DNA of 64,000 nt from Bacteroidota bacterium (GTDB taxonomy: Bacteria; Bacteroidota; Bacteroidia; Chitinophagales; Chitinophagaceae): assembly GCA_026391455.1 (NCBI GenBank), contig JAPLEH010000002.1, positions 1 through 64,000 of the forward strand, written 5' to 3'. The position numbers were made by a program, and so were the translations under genes. Positions 50,989-60,112 of the stretch are shown in pieces (position 1 is the first letter of the stretch; each line of letters begins with the position of its first letter). The notes under the pieces were generated by a model. That model was not told the origin of the DNA. It saw only the letters and a list, made by a program, of their open reading frames with translations, and did no database searches.

Positions 50989-51363
50989 ATGAACAAAAAA
51001 ATGGTAACTATGATCCTCGCGGTCGTGCTGATCGCCGGATTTTTTCTTCCCTACCTCAGCTTCTTAGGAAGAGGTATTAGCGGATTCGACATGGTAAAAG
51101 GCGGAGGCAAAGCCGACGTATATGTACTCGCCCTTTCTCCGCTCGCCGGTATTTTATTGCTTGCCGGGGCGCTCAACAATGGTAAATATATCCTTGCCAG
51201 AGGCATATTGGGCATCCTTGCGCTGGTAGGTGTGTTGTATCTCGTTGTTCGTTCAGTAATCGAAGGAGCCGATATTGGCAGTATGTTCAAAATGCTGGGT
51301 GTAGGCTACTGGCTCAGCCTCGTTGCTGCACTTGCAGTGGTATTTTACAATCCGAAAGATTAA
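50989..51363 (+). CDS. Small four-helix membrane protein of unknown function
   Basis: A 124-residue protein with about four hydrophobic helices (residues 5-22, 43-60, 67-86, 100-120) and short polar loops. It opens NKKMVTMILAVVLIAGFFLPYLSF. No family was recognised. ATG 50989 is preferred over the longer frame that begins at 50908, because it follows an A-rich stretch (CAACCAACATG) and gives a normal first helix. A terminator follows at 51385-51416, so it is a single-gene unit. Confidence 0.72.
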   Translation: MNKKMVTMILAVVLIAGFFLPYLSFLGRGISGFDMVKGGGKADVYVLALSPLAGILLLAGALNNGKYILARGILGILALVGVLYLVVRSVIEGADIGSMFKMLGVGYWLSLVAALAVVFYNPKD

Positions 51364-51384
51364 GTCGCATTGCGAAAAAATAAA

Positions 51385-51416
51385 TAAGGGCTGCCGTAAA
51401 AGCAGCCTTTATTTTT
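51385..51416 (+). terminator. Terminator after the small membrane protein gene
   Basis: GGCTGC (51389-51394) pairs with GCAGCC (51402-51407), extended by A-T pairs, and is followed by TTTATTTTTT. Confidence 0.88.
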
Positions 51417-51448
51417 TGTGCTGCGATATAGTAAAATAACGTTGATAC

Positions 51449-52327
51449 ATGAAGAAATGTACATTGGCTCTGCTTTTACTGCTGTACCTATCCGGTAAGG
51501 CACAGACGTTTACCCGGTGGGCACAGGTGGTAGGCTGGGATGGAGTGAGCCACTGGTCAAAATACATGATATCCATGCCGGGTTACCAGGGCCCCAACTC
51601 ATTGCCCGTACCCCGTATCACCAATGGCAGTATCGACAGCAATTTCACTATCAGTGCCACCGGGCAATTGCATTATTCAAAAGGAGATCAAACGCAGAAC
51701 CTGAATATATATGCCAACTATTGCCTGGTTAAAGACCGCATTTCCTTCGACCTGGTATGGGTACCCTATGAGCGCTATACCATGAGTACAGCCATCAAGG
51801 AAAAAAGACATGTCTTCTCCCAGTTCTTTGATGATCAGGAAGCGACAGGCGAAGTACACCTCAATACGAATATCCAATTGCTGAATAAATGGCGAAAAAA
51901 TATACAGCTTGCACTCAGGATCGGCTATCGTTTTCCCAGTGGCTCAGGGTTTGGTGCTGCCCGCTATACCGATGGCCCGGGTTATTATTTCGACCTGTCT
52001 GCTGGTAAGTCTATTGCACACACTCCTTTGAAATGGATCGGCATGTTGGGATTTTACACCTGGCAGATCGAATCGGCGGAACATAACCAGGATGATGCCT
52101 TTATGTTTGGCACCGGGCTCGAATGGAATAAACCTTTGCTGAAAATACAAGGATATATAGCAGGCTACCTGGGTTACCTGAAGAATAGCGGTGATAAACC
52201 CATTGTATTGCGGCTACAGGGAGAGAAAAAATTCAACCGGATTTCGGTACTATTCGGGCTGCAACACGGCATCCATGATTTTGCATTTACGAGTGTGGAA
52301 GCCGGAGCGAAATACCAAATCCAATAG
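51449..52327 (+). CDS. Predicted outer-membrane beta-barrel protein
   Basis: A 292-residue protein with a signal peptide (about 1-18, LALLLLLYLSGKAQ). The mature part has alternating hydrophobic and polar strands (QLALRIGYRFPSG, YYFDLSAGKS, IGMLGFYTWQIE, EAGAKYQIQ), suggesting a barrel ending in an aliphatic-aromatic residue pattern. No named family was recognised. It could be a surface or transport protein. It is independent, with a terminator before it and an opposing gene after it. Confidence 0.65.
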   Translation: MKKCTLALLLLLYLSGKAQTFTRWAQVVGWDGVSHWSKYMISMPGYQGPNSLPVPRITNGSIDSNFTISATGQLHYSKGDQTQNLNIYANYCLVKDRISFDLVWVPYERYTMSTAIKEKRHVFSQFFDDQEATGEVHLNTNIQLLNKWRKNIQLALRIGYRFPSGSGFGAARYTDGPGYYFDLSAGKSIAHTPLKWIGMLGFYTWQIESAEHNQDDAFMFGTGLEWNKPLLKIQGYIAGYLGYLKNSGDKPIVLRLQGEKKFNRISVLFGLQHGIHDFAFTSVEAGAKYQIQ

Positions 52328-52400
52328 CGATCAAACTGTACAACCGCATTAATCTGTGATAATATGCTTCAGCCATAGTTGATCAGCGAAACATCCTGGC

Positions 52401-52901
52401 TTATTCAGTACGCTTCAGTTTTAATGTGTAGGTAACCGGCCTTGTTTCAGGTATCGCTATCTGACCGTTGCGGTCATGTGAAATGGACGGATAATTATTC
52501 GCCATTTCCTCAATGCTCATAGTGCCCTCGAGGTATTCCACCCCTTTGCGTACAGAATAATTCAGATCATACGAGCAGGCCAGGTAATAGTATTTACGCG
52601 AATCAGGCGATTCGATTTCATACAACTCTTTTCCCACCAGGTGTTTTTTGTTCGAATCCAGATCGCCTGCGAATGCGGAGCGGATGATTATCCCGGAGTG
52701 CAATTTTTTTTCTGTAATTCCGGTACAACTGTCACCCAGTTCCAAAAGCGATACTGCAATATAGCTATCATTGAAACCCTTTAACTTGTTATTATTTACT
52801 TGCTGATTTACAGGGGCGCCTCCCCATTTACCGCTAAGGGTTTGGGCAACTGATAATGTTGATATTATCATTGCCGGGAAAAGCAGGGAAATGATTTTCA
52901 T
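52401..52901 (-). CDS. Secreted hypothetical protein
   Basis: A 166-residue protein with a signal peptide (about 1-19, SLLFPAMIISTLSVAQ). The mature chain begins TLSGKWGGAPVNQQVNN and has paired strands (SYIAVSLLELGDSCTGITEKKL, KYYYLACSYDLNYSVRKGVEYLEGTM), suggesting a small beta-rich fold. No family was recognised. It lies 54 bases downstream of pheS on the same strand and may share its transcript, with no functional link evident. Confidence 0.65.
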   Translation of the reverse strand: MKIISLLFPAMIISTLSVAQTLSGKWGGAPVNQQVNNNKLKGFNDSYIAVSLLELGDSCTGITEKKLHSGIIIRSAFAGDLDSNKKHLVGKELYEIESPDSRKYYYLACSYDLNYSVRKGVEYLEGTMSIEEMANNYPSISHDRNGQIAIPETRPVTYTLKLKRTE

Positions 52902-52955
52902 ATTTCAGGTTTTAGTGGTACCTGTAAGGTGAGACTAATTCCCGGAAAATAAAAG

Positions 52956-53987
52956 TTAAATCGCTGTCGTAAACTGTTTCAGGAAGCGCACATCATTCTC
53001 GCTGAACAACCGGAGATCATTCACGCCATATTTGAGCATAGCAGGCCGTTCGATACCCATACCAAATGCAAAGCCACTGTATTTCTGGGGGTCAATATTG
53101 CAATTGGACAATACATTCGGATGTACCATTCCACAACCTAATATTTCCACCCAACCGGTCTTCTTACACACATTGCATCCGGAGCCGCCGCAAATAAAAC
53201 AGCTTACATCCATTTCAGCGCTGGGTTCTGTAAAAGGAAAATAAGAAGGACGAAAACGCACTTTCACATCTTTGCCATACATCTCTTTTACGAAGAAATA
53301 CAGCGTTTGTTTCAGGTCGGCAAATGATACATTCTCGTCAATATAAAGACCTTCCACCTGGTGAAAGAAACAATGGCTTCTTGCGCTGATGGTCTCATTG
53401 CGGTATACCCTGCCGGGCATGAGCATACGGATGGGCAGTTTTCCCTTTTCCATTTCCCGTATCTGTACACTGCTCGTATGCGTGCGCAATACCCAATCCG
53501 GATTTTGCTGTACATAAAACGTATCCTGCATATCCCTCGCCGGGTGATGAGCAGGTAAATTCAACGCTCCGAAATTATGCCAGTCGTCTTCGATCTCGGG
53601 ACCTTCGGCAACGGCAAACCCAAGACGCTGAAAAATAGAAACGATCCTGTTTCTCATCAACACGACCGGGTGTCTTGAACCCATTGGTAATGTATCTCCG
53701 GGTAAACTCAGATCGATAAGGCTGGCCGCTGTAGCAGATTGGCTGCCCACCGCTTCCTGTAATTGCTGAAAACGCTGTTCGGCAAACTGCTTGAATTCAT
53801 TCAGCAACTGACCGGCCTCTTTCTTCTGTTCTGCCGGTACATGCTTCATTTCACCCATCACCGCTTTTACAATACCCTTTGTACCCAGGTATTTGATACG
53901 GAAATCTTCCGCCTGCTTTTCATCCACAGCAGTAAAATCGGCCATTTCTTTTTTGTAATTCGCTATCGTGTTCAGCAATTGTTCCAT
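52956..53987 (-). CDS. pheS: Phenylalanyl-tRNA synthetase alpha subunit
   Basis: A 343-residue class II synthetase subunit. An N-terminal coiled-coil arm (about 1-85) is followed by the catalytic domain with RPSYFPFTEPSAEMDV (motif 2 region) and GFAFGMGIERPAMLKYGVNDLR (motif 3). A CFICGGSGCNVCKKTGW insertion carries two CxxC pairs, usual for this family. It pairs with PheT to charge tRNA-Phe; pheT is not adjacent. The ATG at 53987 (MEQLLNTI) is preferred; a TTG at 53996 would add three residues. Confidence 0.96.
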   Translation of the reverse strand: MEQLLNTIANYKKEMADFTAVDEKQAEDFRIKYLGTKGIVKAVMGEMKHVPAEQKKEAGQLLNEFKQFAEQRFQQLQEAVGSQSATAASLIDLSLPGDTLPMGSRHPVVLMRNRIVSIFQRLGFAVAEGPEIEDDWHNFGALNLPAHHPARDMQDTFYVQQNPDWVLRTHTSSVQIREMEKGKLPIRMLMPGRVYRNETISARSHCFFHQVEGLYIDENVSFADLKQTLYFFVKEMYGKDVKVRFRPSYFPFTEPSAEMDVSCFICGGSGCNVCKKTGWVEILGCGMVHPNVLSNCNIDPQKYSGFAFGMGIERPAMLKYGVNDLRLFSENDVRFLKQFTTAI

Positions 53988-54051
53988 AGGCTGCAAAGAT
54001 AAACCTATGCGGAGACTGATTAAAATGAAATTTAATACAGCTAAACAGGAG

Positions 54052-56214
54052 TTACCAACTGATTTTCACACTGAGATTGACCACACGGCCATCTATAGGT
54101 GCCCAGAGCTGGTCGAAAGAAGGATTGGTATAGGGCGGGTTGATGATCGGCCCTTTTTTACTCTGGCGGTAATCCAACAGATTTTCACAATTCAAGACAA
54201 AAGAAAAATGACGGATATCGTAACGCACCATGGCTGCTGCAAACAAATAGGAGGGAGACTGCTTACCTGTTTCCAGATATTGCCTGCCGGTATAGGATGC
54301 CTCCACACAGGCCCTGAATCGTTTGGAAAATTCATACGAGACTACACTGGCAAATTTATTGCGTGCGCTCAGTTCGAGCCAGGGTTGAGCAGTATCATAT
54401 TTTTTACGGGCATCGGTGATGGTACATCCGAGGTAAGCTTCCAGTCCCTCAAAGGCGAGTTGTATCCAGGTTTCAAATCCTTTGGTGACCACCGGTTTTT
54501 TTTCAGTATAATAATAAGTAAGACCTGGCGGACGGAATGCTACAAGCGGATGATTGATACGGGTATAAAAAAAGGACTGGTTGATGGTAAGTTCAGCTTC
54601 GCCGATCTGTGATTTAAAGTTAAGATCACAGTTAGCACCCAGCGAACGTTCTGCCGCTGCATCAGCATCCAAACGCAGGTTACGATAGCTCCGTTCATCC
54701 ACTTCACTGTTGAATACCGTGGGTACACGGTATCCCATACCACCACCCAAGCGTGCTGTGAAATGGGAATTTATTTTATACAACAGGGCAATACGGGGTA
54801 ATACAAAAGTGCCAAACTCATTATGCAGGTCGGTACGGAGACCCGTTTCGGCAGTAAATTTCGGATGGATACGCCAGTTATCCTGGATGAAAACACCTGC
54901 AGTTAAAAAACGGAACTCTTCCACCGATGAACTATCCGGTATTCGTTTATGAAAACGGTCGCCATTGAAGTTCACTCCGGCCACTACATCATGTTTTTTC
55001 AGCCGTAGCAGGTATGATGCTTCTGAAAAATAGGAAAGCTGTTTTGCTTTCATTCCAAAAGTATTGGTGGCGATATCTCTTTTATAATTACTGATACTGG
55101 CTTTAACGGATAGTTTATCTGCTGTTTTGATTTTCCGGTCCCAGGTAAACTCAAGCGTATTCCGAAGGGATTGATTTTCGATATAGAATTGGTGTAGTGC
55201 AGTAGGGCGGTTGCGCAATACCTGCATATCGCCGCCTTTCCGTTCTTCAAAAATACTATTGACGCCGGCGGAGAAAGTGTTTTTTTCATCCGGATAAAAA
55301 TAAAAAACGGGGTGAAAGAAAATATTCTCTGTGGCAGCTACATCACTGAAACCATCGAAGTTCACATCCACTTGTTTTTGAAAGGTAACACCCGAGAAAA
55401 ATGTATAACCCATTTTCTTATCTCTTTCAGACAGGTACAGGTTCAGGTTGCTTTCTGCCAATGTGGATTGATTGATCAGCAAGCTGCGTTCGCGCTTACC
55501 GGCTACCGGTTTTTTGGCTATGATATTGATGAGCCCCGCAATGGCACCACCGCCGTATAAGGTAGAGCTGGCACCTTTAATGATCTCGATCTGTTTCAGA
55601 TCAAGTGGTGGCATTTGTAAAATGCTGAAACTTCCGGAATAACCACCGAAGATGGGTATGCCGTTGCGAAGTATTTGTGTGTAATCGCCGGGCAAGCCCT
55701 GTATGCGTAGGGCAGTGTTGCCGGTAATGGCCGATGTTTGCTGCGCCTGTATACCAGCCACATCGCCCAGCAGACTGGCTACATGCGCGGGTTTTACACC
55801 ACTTTCTTCTTCCACTTCTTCGGCCCCCAGCACTTCCACCCGGGTGGGTGTGTTTTCAATCCGGGAGTCGGTACGTCCGGAGGATATGATTACTTCCTCC
55901 ATTTCTTTTTCATCTTTTAGCAGGTATACTGGAATAATAGCATCACCTGCAACCGGCACCTGTAAGTACATGGAGTATGGACGATATCCCGCACTGCTGA
56001 AAGAAATATACCATTTACCTGCGGGTAGTATCAATATTAAACGGCCTGCCGTATCCGACACAGGCAGGCGTTCCATTCCTTTTATGGAAACAGCCGCACT
56101 GGTAATACCCTCCTGCGTTACTGAATCAGCAATTTGAAATACAATTTTTTGCTGTGCCGGTAATACCAACGGGCATATCATCATGAACCATATAAGTATG
56201 CTGACCCGTATCAT
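54052..56214 (-). CDS. TonB-dependent outer-membrane receptor
   Basis: A protein of about 720 residues from ATG 56214, with a signal peptide (about 1-22), a carboxypeptidase-regulatory-like domain (about 25-100), a plug domain (EVLGAEEVEEESGVKPAHVASLLGDVAGIQ and IEIIKGASSTLYGGGAIAGLINI) and a 22-strand barrel ending in LSVKISW with the terminal aromatic residue. It imports a siderophore, vitamin or other ligand by TonB energy. No SusD-like partner is adjacent, so it is more likely a metal or cofactor receptor than a glycan system. The TTG at 56244 would add ten residues. Confidence 0.93.
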   Translation of the reverse strand: MIRVSILIWFMMICPLVLPAQQKIVFQIADSVTQEGITSAAVSIKGMERLPVSDTAGRLILILPAGKWYISFSSAGYRPYSMYLQVPVAGDAIIPVYLLKDEKEMEEVIISSGRTDSRIENTPTRVEVLGAEEVEEESGVKPAHVASLLGDVAGIQAQQTSAITGNTALRIQGLPGDYTQILRNGIPIFGGYSGSFSILQMPPLDLKQIEIIKGASSTLYGGGAIAGLINIIAKKPVAGKRERSLLINQSTLAESNLNLYLSERDKKMGYTFFSGVTFQKQVDVNFDGFSDVAATENIFFHPVFYFYPDEKNTFSAGVNSIFEERKGGDMQVLRNRPTALHQFYIENQSLRNTLEFTWDRKIKTADKLSVKASISNYKRDIATNTFGMKAKQLSYFSEASYLLRLKKHDVVAGVNFNGDRFHKRIPDSSSVEEFRFLTAGVFIQDNWRIHPKFTAETGLRTDLHNEFGTFVLPRIALLYKINSHFTARLGGGMGYRVPTVFNSEVDERSYRNLRLDADAAAERSLGANCDLNFKSQIGEAELTINQSFFYTRINHPLVAFRPPGLTYYYTEKKPVVTKGFETWIQLAFEGLEAYLGCTITDARKKYDTAQPWLELSARNKFASVVSYEFSKRFRACVEASYTGRQYLETGKQSPSYLFAAAMVRYDIRHFSFVLNCENLLDYRQSKKGPIINPPYTNPSFDQLWAPIDGRVVNLSVKISW

Positions 56215-56290
56215 ACGAACTGCAAGATAGACTAACTGTTTCAATCGTATGATTCAGGCAAAGGGTGGCTTAAGTTTGGCCTGAATCCAG

Positions 56291-56298
56291 TAGGTTTG
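56291..56298 (+). promoter_or_regulatory. -7 element for the arginase-family gene
   Basis: TAGGTTTG matches TAnnTTTG, 20 bases before the ATG at 56318. TTTG at 56275-56278 is a possible -33 box, at short spacing. Confidence 0.5.
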
Positions 56299-56317
56299 TA
56301 AATAAAATTTCGCTTTC

Positions 56318-57454
56318 ATGTCAGACCACCTGAATATCTCCGATTTCCTTTCACCGGTCAATCTCAGCGCTATCTCCTATGACGAAGGATATAAAGAAGG
56401 ACAATTGGGCAAACTGGCCGATGTGTATGAACAGGAGTTTCCCGACCTCGATGAAGCACAGATCGTTATTGTGGGTTGCGGCGAACAAAGGGGCAGCGGA
56501 CTGATACACGGACAGAGCAATGCTGCGGATATTATCCGCCGTCAGTTCTATTCACTTTTTTACTGGCATACTGATATTAAAGTGGCCGATGTGGGAAATA
56601 TCCGGCCCGGTTCTTTATTTACCGATTCGTATGCTGCCTTGCGTACCGTTATACAGGAACTCATTCAGGATAATAAAACAGTGGTCATCCTGGGCGGATC
56701 ACATGATCTTACGTTGCCCCAGTATCATTCCTATGCTGCGGAGAAAAAACTGATCGAAGCCAGTTGCGTGGATGCGCTGATCGACCTGAATATGGAATCA
56801 CCATTCCGGCATGAGAATTATTTAATGGAAATGTTTACCGGAGACCCTAACCTGCTCCGGCATTACAATCATATCGCTTTTCAGAGTTATTATGTACATC
56901 CGCGCATGCTGGAAACCATGGACAAACTACGTTTCGATTGTTACCGGGTGGGCAGCGTGAAAGAGAATATTGATGAAATGGAACCGGTAATCCGCAACAG
57001 TAATATGGTGAGTTTCGATATCAGTGCCATTGCCAGCGCCTATGCACCGGCGAGCACCATTTCTCCCAATGGGTTAAATGGTGAAGAGGCTTGTGTGCTG
57101 ATGCGATATGCCGGCATGAGCCCCAATGTGAACAGTATTGGTATCTACGGGTATCATCCCGAACACGACCGCGATGATCTTACTGCCAAGCAGATTGCAC
57201 ACATGCTATGGTATATACTCGATGGCAGAAGTCGTGCCAAACGGGAAGCCTCTCTGCATGAGAAAGATTCATTCAATGAATACCATACCGCTTTTGCAGA
57301 AGTGGAAACGACTTTTTTACAAAGCAAAAAAACCGGAAGGTGGTGGATGCAGTTGCCCGATAAAAAATTCATAGCCTGCAGTTACAAGGATTATTTACTG
57401 GCCAGCAGTAATGAAATTCCTGAGCGGTGGCTGAGGGCGCAGGAACGCGGGTGA
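56318..57454 (+). CDS. Divergent arginase/formimidoylglutamase-family protein
   Basis: A 378-residue protein of the arginase-agmatinase-formimidoylglutamase fold, the form widely annotated as formimidoylglutamase in Bacteroidota. The GGSHDL block is at 126-131. The usual metal-binding DAHxD is replaced by DLNME (156-160), and SxDxDxxDP reads SFDISAIASAYAP near 232-244, so several manganese ligands are changed. Hydrolase activity is therefore uncertain and it may bind a ligand without catalysis. It is followed 30 bases later by a Gfo/Idh oxidoreductase. Confidence 0.8.
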   Translation: MSDHLNISDFLSPVNLSAISYDEGYKEGQLGKLADVYEQEFPDLDEAQIVIVGCGEQRGSGLIHGQSNAADIIRRQFYSLFYWHTDIKVADVGNIRPGSLFTDSYAALRTVIQELIQDNKTVVILGGSHDLTLPQYHSYAAEKKLIEASCVDALIDLNMESPFRHENYLMEMFTGDPNLLRHYNHIAFQSYYVHPRMLETMDKLRFDCYRVGSVKENIDEMEPVIRNSNMVSFDISAIASAYAPASTISPNGLNGEEACVLMRYAGMSPNVNSIGIYGYHPEHDRDDLTAKQIAHMLWYILDGRSRAKREASLHEKDSFNEYHTAFAEVETTFLQSKKTGRWWMQLPDKKFIACSYKDYLLASSNEIPERWLRAQERG

Positions 57455-57460
57455 AAAAAT

Positions 57461-57488
57461 TAATAATTATTAATTACTGATTATTTGG
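57461..57488 (+). repeat. AT-rich heptad repeat at the Gfo/Idh gene start
   Basis: Three 7-nt units of pattern TAnTnAT, plus a partial one that contains the TTG start, run without gaps. A similar TAATAAT-TATTGAT sequence occurs after uppS near 7909 and, with one change, near 42055. Confidence 0.55.
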
Positions 57489-58537
57489 AAAAAACATTCA
57501 ACGTTGGGATATGTTCGTATGGCATGAGCGGTAAATTATTTCATGCACCCTTTCTCGAAGCGCATCCGGGTTTCAACCTGGCCGCCATCGTTGAGCGGCA
57601 CCATCAGGATTCAAGGGAACGATACCCGAATGCCACCCTGTACCGGTCGATGGAAGACATGTGCGGTGATGCTTCGCTCGAACTCATCGTGGTGAACACA
57701 CCCACTCACTTGCATTATGAGCAGGCCACAATGGTATTGAAGGCGGGGAAACATCTGGTGATCGAAAAACCTTTTACCATTACAGTAAGAGAAGCGGAAA
57801 AACTGACCGCATTGGGCCAGAAGAATAATTGTTTTATCAGTGTATACCAAAACCGCCGGTATGATGGAGATTTCCGGGCAGTGAAGCAGGTACTGGAAGA
57901 GGAGCTGTTGGGTGAAATAAAAGAAGTGGAAATCCGTTTTGACCGGTACCGGCCTTCCTTCAGTGGTAAACAGCACAAAGAGGGCGATATGCCGGGGGCA
58001 GGTATTCTCTATGATCTTTCTCCGCATATCGTGGATCAGGCGATTCAGTTGTTTGGTTTTCCAAATGCGGTATTCGCTGATCTCATCAAAATGCGGGATG
58101 ATGTGGCCGTGCCGGATTATTTTGAACTATTGTTTTATTATGATCGCTTCAGGGTGCGTTTAAAGGCTACTTGTATTGCACGGGAGTCTGGGTATGCATA
58201 TATCCTGCATGGCATGAAGGGAAGTTATTTGCAGCAGCGTTCCGATCTGCAGGAACAGCAATTGCTGGCAGGGGTAAAGCCATCGCTGGAAAGCTGGTGT
58301 GCTGCACCGGCTCAACCAGATGGGTTGCTGCATACTCTAATCAATGGAGAAGTGGTGCGTAAGGAGACTACTTCGCAACCCGGTAATTATATGGGTTATT
58401 ATGATGACGTATATAAAGCACTTACGGGAACAGGACCCAATCCGGTACCCCCGGAGCAGGCGATACTGAATATGCGTATTATTGAAGCAGCGTTGAAGAG
58501 TATGGCGGAACGTTGCGTAATAACACTTTCAAAGTAA
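57485..58537 (+). CDS. Gfo/Idh/MocA family oxidoreductase
   Basis: A 350-residue NAD(P)-dependent enzyme with an N-terminal Rossmann fold (GICSYGMSGKLFHAPFLEAH), the EKPFTITVREAEKL motif whose Lys is catalytic, and the family's C-terminal beta-sheet domain. It acts on sugars or inositol-like polyols; the substrate is unknown. The start is a TTG at 57485; the next ATG (57521) would cut the cofactor loop. Its stop at 58535-58537 falls inside the heptad leader of the next gene. Confidence 0.9.
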   Translation: MEKTFNVGICSYGMSGKLFHAPFLEAHPGFNLAAIVERHHQDSRERYPNATLYRSMEDMCGDASLELIVVNTPTHLHYEQATMVLKAGKHLVIEKPFTITVREAEKLTALGQKNNCFISVYQNRRYDGDFRAVKQVLEEELLGEIKEVEIRFDRYRPSFSGKQHKEGDMPGAGILYDLSPHIVDQAIQLFGFPNAVFADLIKMRDDVAVPDYFELLFYYDRFRVRLKATCIARESGYAYILHGMKGSYLQQRSDLQEQQLLAGVKPSLESWCAAPAQPDGLLHTLINGEVVRKETTSQPGNYMGYYDDVYKALTGTGPNPVPPEQAILNMRIIEAALKSMAERCVITLSK

Positions 58538-58560
58538 AAATTAAAAAGTCAAAAGTAAAA
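58532..58560 (+). repeat. Heptanucleotide repeat leader of the PBP4 gene
   Basis: Four 7-nt units of consensus AAGTAAA plus one A end exactly at the ATG at 58561. The first unit overlaps the stop codon of the Gfo/Idh gene. Part of it can pair with a T-rich stretch inside the signal-peptide codons. Confidence 0.75.
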
Positions 58561-60057
58561 ATGAGGGTCACTTCCATTCATAAATCGTTTAGCAGAAGCG
58601 GCGTTTGTTTTTTACTTTTTATTTTTTCCTTTTTACTTCTTGCATCTTGTAGTCTTCAGCGAAAAATAGAACGTTCTGTAGAAACTGAAGTTTTGAACAC
58701 GCCTGCATTAAAAGCGGCGCATGTCGGTATCAGTATTTTTGAACCGGCCACCAATAGCTATTGGTATAATTACCAGGGAGATAAATATTTCGTACCGGCG
58801 AGCAATACCAAAATACCCACGTGTTATGCGGCAATGAAGTATTTAGGAGATAGTTTGGTGGGGCTGAAATATGGCAAGACGGGAAATAGCTGGTTGGGTA
58901 ATAAATATATTTTTATAGATCCGTCCGGCGATCCTACTTTTTTGCTTGACGAATTTAAAAGACAGCCCGTTTTTGATTTTTTACAAACCAATTCAAAAAA
59001 TAAGGAATTTGGCTTTTTGTACAAGGGTTCATCAGTTGACAGATGGGGTAACGGATGGTCGTGGAATGACTATGATCAGGCTTATATGGCAGAACGAAGT
59101 GTTATGCCACTGGCAGGGAATGTTATTACGATACGATTGAATGAACCAGAGTTGCGATATGCTACTGATGAGGATAAGAAACAGGGAAGGCCGACCCGTT
59201 TATTTACAACAGGATTTGGCTTCTTCGATTCTATGGTAAATAATCAACTGGCAGTAAGAGGTTATGGGGGAAAGTATTTTTTAGAACCGGTTCAAAAATG
59301 GAAAATGACCCGTGAAATAGGGTCAAACATTTTTAATATTGAGAAAAGCAATATACCTTTTTCCCGGTTCACAATTCCGTTTGTTACCAATAATGAGGCT
59401 ACAGCAATAAATTTTCTCCAGGATACCCTGAAAAAGCGTTTTGGGTTTCTTGAAAAATTGAACAGCAACATATATTTCTTTGATAATGGGGTCGAAGACA
59501 CAGAACCTTTGGAAATCACCATCAACGACTGGCACACCATCCACTCCCAGCCCACCGACTCCCTGCTCAAACCCATGATGCACCGCAGCGATAATTTTTT
59601 TGCCGAGCAGGCCCTGCTGATGGTGAGCAATGAAAAACTGGGAGTGATGAATGATGATAAGATCATCGACACATTATTAAAAACAGATTTCAAAGACCTG
59701 CCGCAAAAGCCGCGCTGGGCCGATGGTTCAGGCCTCAGCCGGTATAATCTGTTTACTCCGCAAGATATGGTGGCCATACTTCATAAAATGAAGAATGAAT
59801 TTGGTATGGAACGACTCAAAGTTATTTTTCCCACTGGCGGTGAAGGCACCATCAGTAATTATTATAAATCCGACAGTGGCTATATATATGGGAAAACAGG
59901 CACCCTGTCTGGCGTGGTGGCGTTCAGTGGGTTTATGTACACCAAAAAGGGAAAATTGCTGGTATTCTCCACCCTGGTAAATAACCATCGGGAAACAGCA
60001 ACAGCCGTACGAAGGGCTATAGAAACGTTTTTACAAGCGATCCGGGCAAAGTATTAA
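58561..60057 (+). CDS. dacB: D-alanyl-D-alanine carboxypeptidase/endopeptidase, PBP4 type
   Basis: A 498-residue lipoprotein: lipobox LLLASC with Cys30, then a class C penicillin-binding domain. Active-site motifs are Ser81-Asn-Thr-Lys84 in VPASNTKIPT, Ser343-Asp-Asn345 in MHRSDNFFAEQ and KTG 445-447 in GKTGTLSG. It trims or cleaves peptidoglycan peptides in the periplasm. The frame opens at 58513, but those residues are the translated heptad repeat, lysine-rich and followed by the real ATG. A lipid-anchored PBP4 is common in this group. Confidence 0.92.
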   Translation: MRVTSIHKSFSRSGVCFLLFIFSFLLLASCSLQRKIERSVETEVLNTPALKAAHVGISIFEPATNSYWYNYQGDKYFVPASNTKIPTCYAAMKYLGDSLVGLKYGKTGNSWLGNKYIFIDPSGDPTFLLDEFKRQPVFDFLQTNSKNKEFGFLYKGSSVDRWGNGWSWNDYDQAYMAERSVMPLAGNVITIRLNEPELRYATDEDKKQGRPTRLFTTGFGFFDSMVNNQLAVRGYGGKYFLEPVQKWKMTREIGSNIFNIEKSNIPFSRFTIPFVTNNEATAINFLQDTLKKRFGFLEKLNSNIYFFDNGVEDTEPLEITINDWHTIHSQPTDSLLKPMMHRSDNFFAEQALLMVSNEKLGVMNDDKIIDTLLKTDFKDLPQKPRWADGSGLSRYNLFTPQDMVAILHKMKNEFGMERLKVIFPTGGEGTISNYYKSDSGYIYGKTGTLSGVVAFSGFMYTKKGKLLVFSTLVNNHRETATAVRRAIETFLQAIRAKY

Positions 60058-60112
60058 GTCTGCCCAAAAAAAATGTTAAGTTTACCCAACCCTCCCGGCA
60101 CTTATAAAGTAT

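Noticed and set aside
58513-58560. N-terminal extension of the PBP4 frame, lysine-rich
   Set aside because: It is simply the heptad repeat read as codons; the lipoprotein signal peptide starts cleanly at ATG 58561.
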